From positions 20,379 to 31,008 of the forward strand of contig DJVG01000049.1 in NCBI GenBank assembly GCA_002441095.1: 10,630 nucleotides of DNA, given 5' to 3'. A model generated the notes under the pieces. The model did no database searches, was not told where the DNA came from, and worked only from the letters and a program-made list of their open reading frames with translations. Position 1 is the first letter of the stretch; the number at the start of each line of letters is the position of its first letter. The position numbers and the translations under genes were made by a program. The DNA is from Elusimicrobia bacterium UBA6262. GTDB lineage: Bacteria > CAYTYR01 > UBA6262. This document shows positions 1-7,674 of the stretch, piece by piece.

Positions 1-204
1 GCGGCTAATAATCTTTTCCTGGCCATAACCCTGATCATGGCTTATGCGATCGGGCATATTTTAGTAATTATTCTGGCCGGGACTTTTAGTGAAATGGTCC
101 AGACATATCTCAATTGGACCGAACGATCAAAGGGTACGCTGATCATGAAGAAAATCTGCGGAGTACTGGTAATCATAGCCGGAATTTATCTTATTTTTTC
201 CTGA
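1..204 (+). CDS. CcdA/DsbD-type transmembrane protein, C-terminal end (partial)
   Basis: This frame is open from the first base and ends at TGA 202-204, giving 67 residues of a protein whose start lies outside the window. It has two hydrophobic helices, about residues 6-28 and 50-66, joined by a polar segment containing TERSKGT. The pattern AYAIGH in the first helix and KKICGVLVIIAGIYLIF at the end resembles the tail of CcdA/DsbD membrane proteins. That family carries electrons from cytoplasmic thioredoxin across the inner membrane to periplasmic thiol proteins. The catalytic cysteines of the family lie in helices that are not visible here, so the assignment rests on the C-terminus alone. The stop overlaps the ribosome binding site of the next gene, which indicates one operon. 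CcdA-like genes are known neighbours of arsenic-resistance genes, which fits the arsenate reductase and ACR3 genes downstream. Another small polytopic membrane protein is possible. Confidence 0.68.
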   Translation, partial: AANNLFLAITLIMAYAIGHILVIILAGTFSEMVQTYLNWTERSKGTLIMKKICGVLVIIAGIYLIFS

Positions 205-214
205 GGAGTTTAAA

Positions 215-1510
215 ATGGATAGGCACATAAAAGTATTTTTCCTGGTTTTTTTTATTTTTGTGATCACTACCGGGAAATTGCCGGCGCAAGAAGCTAACTT
301 TAAGCCTAAAGCCTTATCACTGGAAGACTGTATATCACTGGCCTTGAAAACACATCCTAAAATAATCATCTATGGGTACCAGACTGACCAGAAAAAGCAA
401 AAACTACAGGCCATTACCGCTGGAGACTTGCCTCAGGTTGGGGCAGTAGCCAGTTACGACCGGTTGTCGGTTGTGCCGCTGGCTAAACAACGTTATTTAG
501 GCGATTCCAACAATGATTATCAGGCGGACATTGTGGTTACCCAGCCGCTTTATGCCGGAGGGAAGATCACGGCGCAAAAAAATGCCGCTCGCTACGCCAT
601 AAAAGCGGCGGAGCATGGGTATCTGGCGGCCAAAGAAGAGGTTATTTTTGACGTTAAAGCCGCCTATTATAAACTTTTATTTAGCCGCGACATATTAAAG
701 AACAAAGAAGATCTCCTAAAATACGCGCAAAGCTCCTATGACACGGCGCTGGATCTGCATAAAAGGACCAAGCTGCCAAGGGAGGAAACCCTTTTGCGTT
801 TAGAGGTGCAGTTGAATGAAATAAGGCAGGAATTGATCACTGCACAAGGTAGCCTGAAAATAGCGCAAAAGACCCTTCTTAATACCATGGGATTGGAGTC
901 GAATGATTCAATAGAAGTTCAAGACCTAAGAAACGATCTTTTCTCCAGCGGAGAGACGGCGCCGATAGTTGATAACTATGAAGTGTTGAAATTATCTGAA
1001 GAAATAAAGGAAGCCGCTGAATTGGTTAAGATCGCCAGGAGCAGTTTCTATCCACGGGTAACTGCCCGGTACAGCTATGGCTACGAATGGGGACGCTGGT
1101 CAGAAAGAAAAACAGACTGGATTGCCGGGGTAGCGGTTGATCTTAATCTTTGGGATTGGGGTAAGACCAAAGCAGACGTCAAGCAGGCACAAGCGCATAA
1201 AGAAGAATTACGGTCGTATGAGAAATTGCTTGGCTGGCAGATTAGCCTGGAACTGGAATCAGCACGCTTGAAATATGAAACTGCGGCCAACAGATCTGAG
1301 ATAGCCCGGACAAGTTTTGAGCAGGCGCAGAGGAGCCTGGATTTATTTACTAACCGCTACCGCGATGCTTCGGCGACCAGCATTGAGCTCCTGGACGCGC
1401 AAAAAGCATTTGCGCAAGCACAGGCCAATTATGCTTTATCTATCCTCGACCTGCGTCTGGCTAAGGCGGATATTGAAAAATTAAGAGGGAGAAGTTATGA
1501 ACTTAAGTGA
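215..1510 (+). CDS. TolC-family outer membrane efflux protein
   Basis: The product is 431 residues, close to the usual TolC/OEP length. It starts with a signal peptide: a short basic start (MDRHIK), a hydrophobic core at about residues 7-20, and a likely cut near LPAQ/EA at about residue 25. The mature part begins with LSLEDCISLALKTHP, the usual opening of an outer membrane efflux domain. Two OEP repeats follow, at roughly residues 33-220 and 245-428. Both have long alanine-, glutamate- and glutamine-rich helices of the type that form the periplasmic tunnel; FTNRYRDASATSIELLDAQ near residue 380 is a typical late motif. Such proteins form trimeric channels in the outer membrane and receive substrate from an inner membrane pump. 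The start at 215 has a GAGGAG site at 203-208 with 6 bases of spacing. The 3' end overlaps the RND pump gene by 14 bases, so the two are probably translated together. The substrate cannot be told from the sequence. Confidence 0.93.
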   Translation: MDRHIKVFFLVFFIFVITTGKLPAQEANFKPKALSLEDCISLALKTHPKIIIYGYQTDQKKQKLQAITAGDLPQVGAVASYDRLSVVPLAKQRYLGDSNNDYQADIVVTQPLYAGGKITAQKNAARYAIKAAEHGYLAAKEEVIFDVKAAYYKLLFSRDILKNKEDLLKYAQSSYDTALDLHKRTKLPREETLLRLEVQLNEIRQELITAQGSLKIAQKTLLNTMGLESNDSIEVQDLRNDLFSSGETAPIVDNYEVLKLSEEIKEAAELVKIARSSFYPRVTARYSYGYEWGRWSERKTDWIAGVAVDLNLWDWGKTKADVKQAQAHKEELRSYEKLLGWQISLELESARLKYETAANRSEIARTSFEQAQRSLDLFTNRYRDASATSIELLDAQKAFAQAQANYALSILDLRLAKADIEKLRGRSYELK

Positions 1511-4500
1511 TATTTCCATAAAAAGGCCGGTTGGTGTCCTGGTCCTTACGCTGATGGTTGTTGTGCTCGGCTTTTTCTTCGTTAAGGGACTGTCGGTGGA
1601 TCTGCTGCCGCAAGTTACCTATCCAATGGTGCGAATTGTTATTGACTGGAAAGGGGCAAGCCCGGAGGAAATAGAGGAGAACATATTAAAGAAGGTTGAG
1701 GCCAGTGTCGCCACAACCGAGGACGCCATACAGGTTATTTCCTCTGCCATCGAAGGCAATGCTTCCCTGGAGGTCTATTTTGAATATGGTAAAAATATGG
1801 ATGTAGCGCTGGCTGATACCCGGTCCAAGCTCGATCTGGTAAGGAATGCACTGCCCCCGGAGGCTGACGAGCCGAAAATTTTTAAGGCTGATCCGTCCCA
1901 GCTTCCGGTTCTTGATATAGCCCTTTCCTCCGGGACCAAAGATGAACGCTCTTTGCGCGACTGGGCGGAGAATGACTTGAGCAACTATTTCCTTGGTATT
2001 CCCGGCTTAGGAGCGGTAGTGACTTCCGGTGGCCGGGTGCGCGAGATCCAGGTCCTCTTTGACCAGGCGAAAGTCCAGAAGTATGAGCTTTCAACAGAAA
2101 AAATATTAAATCTGCTGCGGGCGGAAAATATTGAACTGCCTGCCGGCAGAATTTCCGATACGCAGAAAGAATATAGTGTCCGGCTTTTGGCGAAATTAAA
2201 AGACACTGCGGAAATAGGCGATATCATAATTGCCAACCGCGAAGGCCGGTTTATCAAGATCAGGGATGTGGCGCAAGTAGTGGATTCTTATGAAGAACAA
2301 AGGGTGCGGACTCGTTTTAACGGCCAGCCCTGTGTTACCTTAAGCTTTCTGAAACAGCCCAATGCCAACACCGTTGAGGTTGTTTCCCGGATAAACAGGC
2401 GCGCCCAGGAATTGGTCAGGAAAAAAATCATTCCGGATGATGTCAACTACGCGGTGGCGTCCAGCCAATCATACTACATAGAAAATTCCGTCAAAAATGT
2501 CGGATCATCCGCGGTTATCGGCGGTCTCCTGGCGATGCTGACGATCTGGTTTTTCCTGCATAACCTAAAACGCACGCTGGTCATAGCTATAGCCATACCG
2601 GTAAGCATTTTAGGCACCTTCATCCTTATGGGGCTCTCGAATGTTACTTTAAATATGTTTTCACTTGGCGGTCTCGTGCTGGCCGTAGGCATGCTGGTGG
2701 ATAACGCTATCGTCATGCTGGAAAATATCACCAGGCATCAGAGCGAGGCGGCAAATCCCCTGGAGGCGGCGCATATCGGCAGCCGTGAGGTGACCAATGC
2801 GCTTATCGCTTCCACCTTGACCAATCTGGCGGCTATTGTTCCGTTCTTTTTTATTAAGGGCATAGCTTCATTGCTCTTCCGCGATATGGTGGTAACGGTG
2901 ACAGTGGCGTTTATCATTTCCCTGGTCGTGAGCTTGACGGCGGTGCCGTGTTTGTCAGCGCATTTGTTCAAAAATAAAAAAGAAGCGGATAATGATAGAT
3001 TTACCAAAAAAGTCATAGAAAAAGGCACGGGCGCATACACCAACCTGCTGAAAGGGGTATTGCGGCACAAGGGTCTGGTGCTTAGCGGCATTATTATATT
3101 ATTTATCGGTAGTCTTCTGGCGGCCCGTTCTTTAGGTCGAGAGTTCTTGCCGCAAATCGACGACGGCAAGATAAGCATAAAGGTGAAGCTTCCGGTAGGA
3201 TCGGCGGTGGAAAAAACCGCTGCCGTTGTCCAAAAACTCGAAGGAGTTATCAATACGCTGCCAGGAGTTAAAAAAGTATCTTCTATGGTTGGAGGATATT
3301 GGCAGAAAAGAAACATATACGAGAAAGCCAATGAATCAGATATAACTGTGGAGCTCATGGAAAAATCCAGGCGCCCGGTTGCTACCGGCGCCGTGATCAT
3401 GAAACTGCAGAAACAATTGAAAGATAACCCGATTACGGGAGCCAAGATCAAAATCATGCGTACTCCTCTGCGCGGGATCAAAACAACCTCCACCTCTGAT
3501 ATAGACCTGCGTATTAAGGGATATAATTTGGAGACACTTTTTGGGATAGCCAAGGATATCCAAGGCCGGATAAAGGACGTGGCCGGCCTGGCTAACCTTG
3601 ATGTTTCCGTTGATTTCTCCAGGCCGGAGATACACATCGTTTTGGACAGGGAGAAACTAAGCAACTTTGGTCTCAACGCCAAAGAGGTATCAGATGTTAT
3701 CAGAACATCCGTGGATGGCCTGGTAAGCACACAGCTTACGGATAAAGAACGCAATGTTGATTATGATATCAGGGTGTTAGCTGATCCTCTTGTTATAAAT
3801 AGTAAAAAAGCCGTTGAGGATATTATTCTTTATCCTCCCAGCGGCGTTGAATTAAAACTTAAAGAAGTGGCCAGAATTGAGGTATCTGAAGGGCCGGTAC
3901 AGATCAACAGGGAAGATCAAGTTCGCTTGATCGCGGTGACTGGGGACGCGGTCGGCAAAAATGTCGGGGAAATTACCGATGAGATCAAGAAACGCTTGAG
4001 TGACCTGGCCTTCCCGGCTGGATATTTCCTGGAATATGGCGGTGAGGAAAAAGCGGCGAAAGAGTCCAATCTGCAGTTAATAATTGTCATCGCGCTGGCG
4101 ATTTTCCTTTTGTTCGTGGTTATGGCGGTTCAGTATGATTCGCTGATCGACCCGGTAATTATTATGGTTACTTTGCCGCTGGCGCTGATCGGCGCATTCC
4201 TTTTATTGGCTGTTACCGGAACTCCGTTCGGAGCGACTGTTTTCCTGGGGCTTATTTTGCTGGTGGGGATCGTCGTTAACAATGCCATTGTCCTGGTTGA
4301 ATATATCAATAATCTGCGGGCAGAAAAACACCTGGGAGTTTACGACGCGGTTGTTGAAGGCGCGGCGCTAAGAGTGCGCCCGATTTTAATGACCAGCCTG
4401 ACCACGATAACTGGGCTTTTGCCACTGGTCTTTGGCTGGGGAGAAGGGCTGGAGATGCTCAGGCCGTTAGCTATAACTGTGGTCGGTGGGATGTTGGGAG

Positions 4501-4568
4501 CGCTGGCCCTGACCTTGTTCATTATCCCTGTCATTTACAGCATTTTTCATCATCAGCGCAACTCATAA
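1497..4568 (+). CDS. RND-superfamily efflux pump (AcrB-like permease subunit)
   Basis: The product is 1023 residues, the normal length for an AcrB-type inner membrane pump driven by proton movement. The N-terminus (SDISIKRPVGVLVLTLM) starts transmembrane helix 1. It is followed by a large periplasmic loop (about residues 30-335), helices 2-6, a second periplasmic loop, and a final helix bundle ending near residue 1018. The sequence FSLGGLVLAVGMLVDNAIVMLEN places Asp402 where AcrB has Asp407; the next residue is Asn403 rather than a second Asp. In the later helix GIVVNNAIVLVEY, Asn928-Asn929 occupies the region where AcrB has a lysine. This pattern is common in AcrB relatives outside the classic drug pumps and differs from the CzcA metal-pump motif. 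The gene overlaps tolC, with a GAGGGA site at 1485-1490 inside it. No periplasmic adaptor gene lies beside it. The arsenic genes downstream suggest, but do not prove, a link to metalloid or thiol-conjugate export. Confidence 0.95.
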   Translation: MNLSDISIKRPVGVLVLTLMVVVLGFFFVKGLSVDLLPQVTYPMVRIVIDWKGASPEEIEENILKKVEASVATTEDAIQVISSAIEGNASLEVYFEYGKNMDVALADTRSKLDLVRNALPPEADEPKIFKADPSQLPVLDIALSSGTKDERSLRDWAENDLSNYFLGIPGLGAVVTSGGRVREIQVLFDQAKVQKYELSTEKILNLLRAENIELPAGRISDTQKEYSVRLLAKLKDTAEIGDIIIANREGRFIKIRDVAQVVDSYEEQRVRTRFNGQPCVTLSFLKQPNANTVEVVSRINRRAQELVRKKIIPDDVNYAVASSQSYYIENSVKNVGSSAVIGGLLAMLTIWFFLHNLKRTLVIAIAIPVSILGTFILMGLSNVTLNMFSLGGLVLAVGMLVDNAIVMLENITRHQSEAANPLEAAHIGSREVTNALIASTLTNLAAIVPFFFIKGIASLLFRDMVVTVTVAFIISLVVSLTAVPCLSAHLFKNKKEADNDRFTKKVIEKGTGAYTNLLKGVLRHKGLVLSGIIILFIGSLLAARSLGREFLPQIDDGKISIKVKLPVGSAVEKTAAVVQKLEGVINTLPGVKKVSSMVGGYWQKRNIYEKANESDITVELMEKSRRPVATGAVIMKLQKQLKDNPITGAKIKIMRTPLRGIKTTSTSDIDLRIKGYNLETLFGIAKDIQGRIKDVAGLANLDVSVDFSRPEIHIVLDREKLSNFGLNAKEVSDVIRTSVDGLVSTQLTDKERNVDYDIRVLADPLVINSKKAVEDIILYPPSGVELKLKEVARIEVSEGPVQINREDQVRLIAVTGDAVGKNVGEITDEIKKRLSDLAFPAGYFLEYGGEEKAAKESNLQLIIVIALAIFLLFVVMAVQYDSLIDPVIIMVTLPLALIGAFLLLAVTGTPFGATVFLGLILLVGIVVNNAIVLVEYINNLRAEKHLGVYDAVVEGAALRVRPILMTSLTTITGLLPLVFGWGEGLEMLRPLAITVVGGMLGALALTLFIIPVIYSIFHHQRNS

Positions 4569-4613
4569 ACAAGAGACTGGTCTATTCAGGCTAAAGCGTA
4601 TAAAAATAGTAAT

Positions 4614-4620
4614 AAGGAGG
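4614..4620 (+). promoter_or_regulatory. Strong Shine-Dalgarno site for the AhpD-like gene
   Basis: AAGGAGG lies 6 bases before the ATG at 4627, in the 58-base gap after the RND gene. The gap also contains an AT-rich TATAAAAAT stretch at 4600-4608 that could act as a -10 element, but no convincing -35 is placed for it and no terminator precedes it. Read-through from the RND gene is therefore the simpler reading. Confidence 0.7.
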
Positions 4621-4626
4621 CGTATA

Positions 4627-4929
4627 ATGACTAACGAAACACCGTGGTACCTGAAACAATCACCGCTGGGAGCAGCTTACCAGCATTTTTCGAATGCGGC
4701 AAAAGAGGGAACAGTTCTTGACACGAAGACCAAGGAATTGATCCGCTTGGCAGTAGCTTCGGTATTCAGGTGCCCGCATTGCACAGAACATCATATTAAG
4801 GATGCTTTAGCCGCCGGTGCTACCAAGCAGGAAGTTGCGGAGGCTATCCTTCTTTCATCTCTCCAGGCAGCCGGCACCCAGCTTAACTGGGACAAGGAAT
4901 TATTTGAGAAATACTTAGTAGAAAAATAA
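4627..4929 (+). CDS. AhpD-like / carboxymuconolactone decarboxylase-family protein
   Basis: The product is 100 residues, all-helical in appearance, and fits a single CMD/AhpD domain. The core motif is RCPHCTEHH: Cys49 and Cys52 form a CXXC pair and His56 lies four residues after the second cysteine. This is the cysteine-histidine arrangement of the AhpD active site, which works as a thiol peroxidase or disulfide reductase. Glu37 in KTKELIRLAVAS matches the conserved acidic residue before the motif. GATKQEVAEAILLSSLQAAG is the usual second half of the family. The protein is cytosolic, with no signal peptide. It sits between the RND pump and arsC, 32 bases before the arsC start. In this context it may supply or recycle thiols for the arsenate reductase, but that is inference; many small CMD proteins have no known substrate. 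Confidence 0.88.
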   Translation: MTNETPWYLKQSPLGAAYQHFSNAAKEGTVLDTKTKELIRLAVASVFRCPHCTEHHIKDALAAGATKQEVAEAILLSSLQAAGTQLNWDKELFEKYLVEK

Positions 4930-4961
4930 ACTGTATATTATTGGAAAATCAGGAGGAGGAT

Positions 4962-5405
4962 ATGGACAAAGTTAAGACTAAGCTGTTATTTGTGTGTGTT
5001 CACAATAGCGCGCGGAGCCAGATGGCTGAGGCATTTTTTAATAAACTGGCCGGCGAGAATCTGCTAGCTGAGAGCGCGGGCCTGGAGCCGGGAGTTTTAA
5101 ATCCCCTGGTTATTGAGGTGATGAAAGAGATCGGGATAGATATCTCCCAAAACCAGGCTAAAAGCGTAATGGATTTCTTTAAACAAGGCAAGTTGTATCG
5201 CTATGTGATCACCGTATGTGATGAGGGGGCAGCTCAAAAATGTCCTCTTTTCCCGGGTGTGACCAAAACTATTCGCTGGAGTTTTGCCGATCCCGCCGGT
5301 TTTACCGGTACCTGGGAGGAAAAGCTGCAAAAGACCAGGGAAGTACGCGAACAGATCAAGGTTAAAGTAGCAGCCTTTATTAAGGAGATTTCTATCCATG
5401 ACTGA
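4962..5405 (+). CDS. arsC: Arsenate reductase, thioredoxin-coupled (LMW-phosphatase fold)
   Basis: This enzyme reduces arsenate to arsenite in the cytosol. The 147-residue product begins with a beta strand and the P-loop CVHNSARSQMAEA, where Cys12 and Arg18 form the CX5R anion-binding site of the low-molecular-weight phosphatase fold. Two further cysteines, Cys86 and Cys94 in VITVCDEGAAQKCPLFPG, match the pair that shuttles the disulfide outward to thioredoxin. They are eight positions apart rather than the seven of Bacillus subtilis ArsC. Asp110-Pro111 in SFADPAGF matches the general acid segment. The ATG at 4962 is chosen because AGGAGG at 4951-4956 lies 5 bases upstream; an in-frame TTG at 4941 has no such site. 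The gene overlaps the ACR3 gene by 8 bases, so product and exporter are probably made together. It depends on a thiol donor, which fits the CXXC protein next door. Confidence 0.95.
   Translation: MDKVKTKLLFVCVHNSARSQMAEAFFNKLAGENLLAESAGLEPGVLNPLVIEVMKEIGIDISQNQAKSVMDFFKQGKLYRYVITVCDEGAAQKCPLFPGVTKTIRWSFADPAGFTGTWEEKLQKTREVREQIKVKVAAFIKEISIHD
5382..5387 (+). promoter_or_regulatory. Shine-Dalgarno site for ACR3 inside arsC
   Basis: AAGGAG lies 10 bases before the ATG at 5398 and within the last codons of arsC. With the 8-base gene overlap it supports translational coupling of reductase and exporter. Confidence 0.65.
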
Positions 5406-6474
5406 AACTGATAGTGTCACTAAGCTTCCATTTTTTGAGAGATATCTTTCTCTTTGGGTTATATTTTGTATAATTGCCGGGGTAATCATCGGGAAAATAT
5501 TCCCAGCCGGGGTAAATTTCCTAAGCAAACTGGAGTTGTCGCAAGTGAATATCCCGGTGGCAATCCTGATCTGGCTGATGATCTATCCTATGATGGTGCA
5601 GATTGATTTCTCCAGTATTGTCAGGGTTGGTAAGAAGCCCAAAGGATTAGCCGTAACCTTGATAGTTAACTGGCTGATCAAACCGTTTACTATGGCGATA
5701 TTTGCCGTGATATTTTTTAAATACGTTTTTGCCGCATTTATAAACCCGGTTTTAGCCAAAGAATATATCGCGGGCGCTATACTTTTAGGTGCTGCGCCTT
5801 GCACGGCTATGGTTTTTGTCTGGAGTTATTTGACCAAAGGCAATCCTGCCCATACTCTGGTGCAGGTTGCAGTCAATGACCTGGTGATCCTGGTAGCTTT
5901 TGTCCCGATAGTGAAATTCCTGTTGGGAGTTAATGAAATAACGGTCCCTTATGATACTTTGATCTATTCAACTATTCTTTTTGTGGTTGTGCCTTTGACC
6001 GGCGGATATCTTTCCCGGATATATTTATTGAAGCGAAAAGGGGCAGAGTGGTTTGAGCACGTATTTTTAAAGGCTCTTAAGCCGGTTACCATAATGGGAT
6101 TATTGCTGACTCTGGTTATCCTTTTTGCTTTTCAGGGGAATATTATACTCGGTAATCCCCTTCATATCCTGCTTATTGCCGTCCCCCTGACTATCCAGAC
6201 CTATTTTATTTTCTTCATCGGCTATTGGTGGTCTAAAAAATGGCGGTTGCCCCATGCTATTGCCTCTCCCGCAGCCATGATTGGAGCCAGCAATTTTTTT
6301 GAACTGGCAGTAGCCGTAGCGATCTCTCTCTTTGGCTTAAAGAGCGGAGCGGCGCTGGCCACCGTGGTCGGAGTACTCACTGAAGTACCGATCATGCTCA
6401 GCCTGGTTAAATTTTCCAATAAAACCCGCCATTGGTTTGAACCAAAGAAGGAAAAAGTGGCGCAGCAGCCATAA
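5398..6474 (+). CDS. acr3: ACR3-family arsenite efflux permease
   Basis: This inner membrane carrier exports arsenite made by the arsenate reductase. The product is 358 residues and rich in hydrophobic segments, consistent with the ten helices of ACR3 (BASS superfamily). The opening FFERYLSLWVIFCIIAGVIIGKIFP is typical of the family. GAAPCTAMVFVWSYLTKGNP contains Cys135, which matches the essential cysteine of helix 4. SPAAMIGASNFFELAVAVAISLFG contains Glu302, which matches the conserved glutamate of helix 9. The C-terminal tail, about 20 residues from FSNKTRHWFEPKK, is basic and cytosolic. The start overlaps arsC. The ArsB family is ruled out by these motifs and by length. The gene ends 20 bases before the oxidoreductase gene, with no terminator between them. 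Confidence 0.96.
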   Translation: MTETDSVTKLPFFERYLSLWVIFCIIAGVIIGKIFPAGVNFLSKLELSQVNIPVAILIWLMIYPMMVQIDFSSIVRVGKKPKGLAVTLIVNWLIKPFTMAIFAVIFFKYVFAAFINPVLAKEYIAGAILLGAAPCTAMVFVWSYLTKGNPAHTLVQVAVNDLVILVAFVPIVKFLLGVNEITVPYDTLIYSTILFVVVPLTGGYLSRIYLLKRKGAEWFEHVFLKALKPVTIMGLLLTLVILFAFQGNIILGNPLHILLIAVPLTIQTYFIFFIGYWWSKKWRLPHAIASPAAMIGASNFFELAVAVAISLFGLKSGAALATVVGVLTEVPIMLSLVKFSNKTRHWFEPKKEKVAQQP

Positions 6475-6477
6475 TCA

Positions 6478-6486
6478 TGGTATAAT
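6478..6486 (+). promoter_or_regulatory. Extended -10 promoter for a possibly leaderless oxidoreductase transcript
   Basis: TGGTATAAT contains a perfect TATAAT (6481-6486) preceded by TG at the extended -10 position. It ends 8 bases before the ATG at 6495, so transcription would begin at or within about two bases of the start codon. No good -35 hexamer is seen 16-18 bases upstream (TGGCGC at 6458-6463 is poor), which an extended -10 can tolerate. The absence of a Shine-Dalgarno site supports a leaderless message. Chance occurrence in an AT-rich gap remains possible. Confidence 0.5.
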
Positions 6487-6494
6487 CCGAAACT

Positions 6495-7616
6495 ATGGAA
6501 AAAGTAAACATCACTATAATTGGCGCAGGCGTAATCGGACTTAGCGTGGCGGCGGAACTGGCCCGCCAGCAACAAGATATTTTTATAGTGGAAAAGTATC
6601 CTTCTTTCGGCCAGGAAACAAGCTCCAGGAACAGTGAGGTGCTCCATGCCGGTATTTATTATCCGCTTAATACGCTGAAACTAAAAACCTGCCTGGAAGG
6701 CAACCGGTTATTATATGAATTTTGCCAAAGCCATAATATTCCCTTTAAGCGATTAGGCAAATTGATCGTTGCCGCTAATACGGACGAGGAAGAGGACCTG
6801 TACAAGCTTTTTCAGCGCGGCCGGGAAAATGGCGTAAAAGACCTGGAGCAGTTAACGAAAACAAAACTACAAGCCTTGGAACCACATATTAAAGCTGAAG
6901 CCGGACTTTTTTCCCCGTCCACCGGCATTTTTGATACGCACAGTTTTATGAAACAATTAGCTGCTTCTTTCAAAAAAGACGGTGGCCAGATCGCTTATAA
7001 TACAGAATTAACCAAAATAACCAAGTTAAACAGCGGCTATGAACTCACCGTCATAGATAATGAAAAAGAAAGTTTTACTTTTGACACTAAAATAATTATT
7101 AATTGTGCCGGACTGCAGGCGGATAAAGTAGCCGCTATGGCTGGCTTGGCACTTGATGAATATCGGCTGAAGTATTGTAAAGGGGATTATTTCCGGTTGG
7201 CTCCGGCCAAGGCTTCCCTGGTAAATCATTTAGTCTATCCGGTGCCGAAACCCAGGAGCGGCGGGTTGGGCATTCATCTGACCCCTGATCTGGGTGGGTC
7301 GGTCCGGCTTGGCCCGGATGATGAATATGTACAGGAAATAGATTACAAAATAAATCCGGCCAAAACCGCAGTATTTTGTGATAGCGTTAAGGTTTTTTTC
7401 CCGGGCGTTACAACAGCAGAGATCACTCCTGATACATCTGGGATCAGGCCTAAATTGCAAGGTCCTAATGAAGAATTCAAGGATTTTGTGATCAAGCACG
7501 AAGAAAACAGGGGCTGTCCGGGATTAATTAACCTGATCGGGATAGAATCTCCGGGATTAACCGGATCTTTAGCGATAGCCAGGATGGTGGCCGGCCTGGT
7601 AAAACCATTATTATAA
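6495..7616 (+). CDS. FAD-dependent oxidoreductase, L-2-hydroxyglutarate oxidase-like (DAO family)
   Basis: The product is 373 residues and belongs to the D-amino-acid-oxidase-type FAD enzymes. The N-terminus has the dinucleotide-binding turn IIGAGVIGLSVAAELA (glycines 10, 12 and 15) and then an acidic strand end, IVEK. The following SSRNSEVLHAGIYYP is typical of the LhgO/YgaF group, which oxidises L-2-hydroxyglutarate to 2-oxoglutarate. IINCAGLQADKVA near residue 200 and the C-terminal GIESPGLTGSLAIARMVAGLV complete the FAD-binding fold. No signal peptide is present; members are cytosolic or attached to the inner membrane. The exact substrate is not proven, since glycerol-3-phosphate and other hydroxyacid oxidases share the fold. 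The ATG is fixed by the glycine motif close behind it, yet no ribosome binding site precedes it. The gene follows acr3 by 20 bases but seems to have its own promoter, so it may not belong to the arsenic functions. Confidence 0.88.
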   Translation: MEKVNITIIGAGVIGLSVAAELARQQQDIFIVEKYPSFGQETSSRNSEVLHAGIYYPLNTLKLKTCLEGNRLLYEFCQSHNIPFKRLGKLIVAANTDEEEDLYKLFQRGRENGVKDLEQLTKTKLQALEPHIKAEAGLFSPSTGIFDTHSFMKQLAASFKKDGGQIAYNTELTKITKLNSGYELTVIDNEKESFTFDTKIIINCAGLQADKVAAMAGLALDEYRLKYCKGDYFRLAPAKASLVNHLVYPVPKPRSGGLGIHLTPDLGGSVRLGPDDEYVQEIDYKINPAKTAVFCDSVKVFFPGVTTAEITPDTSGIRPKLQGPNEEFKDFVIKHEENRGCPGLINLIGIESPGLTGSLAIARMVAGLVKPLL

Positions 7617-7674
7617 GGGCTTGTTTGTACCAATAATTTGCTTGATTTTTACCCTTTTTTGGGGTATATATAAT

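Noticed and set aside
2738..3754. Long open frame of 338 codons on the - strand inside the RND gene
   Set aside because: It lies fully antisense to a well-supported RND pump gene, and its translation shows no family motif. It is a coding shadow.
4941..4961. Upstream TTG start for arsC adding seven residues
   Set aside because: The AGGAGG site lies after the TTG and is well spaced for the ATG at 4962; the added residues (MENQEED) are not part of the ArsC fold.
7642..7674. Promoter-like TTGATT ... TATAAT just before the terminator hairpin
   Set aside because: The spacing between the boxes is 21 bases, and any transcript would start inside the terminator stem and stop about 30 bases later. A small RNA is unlikely.
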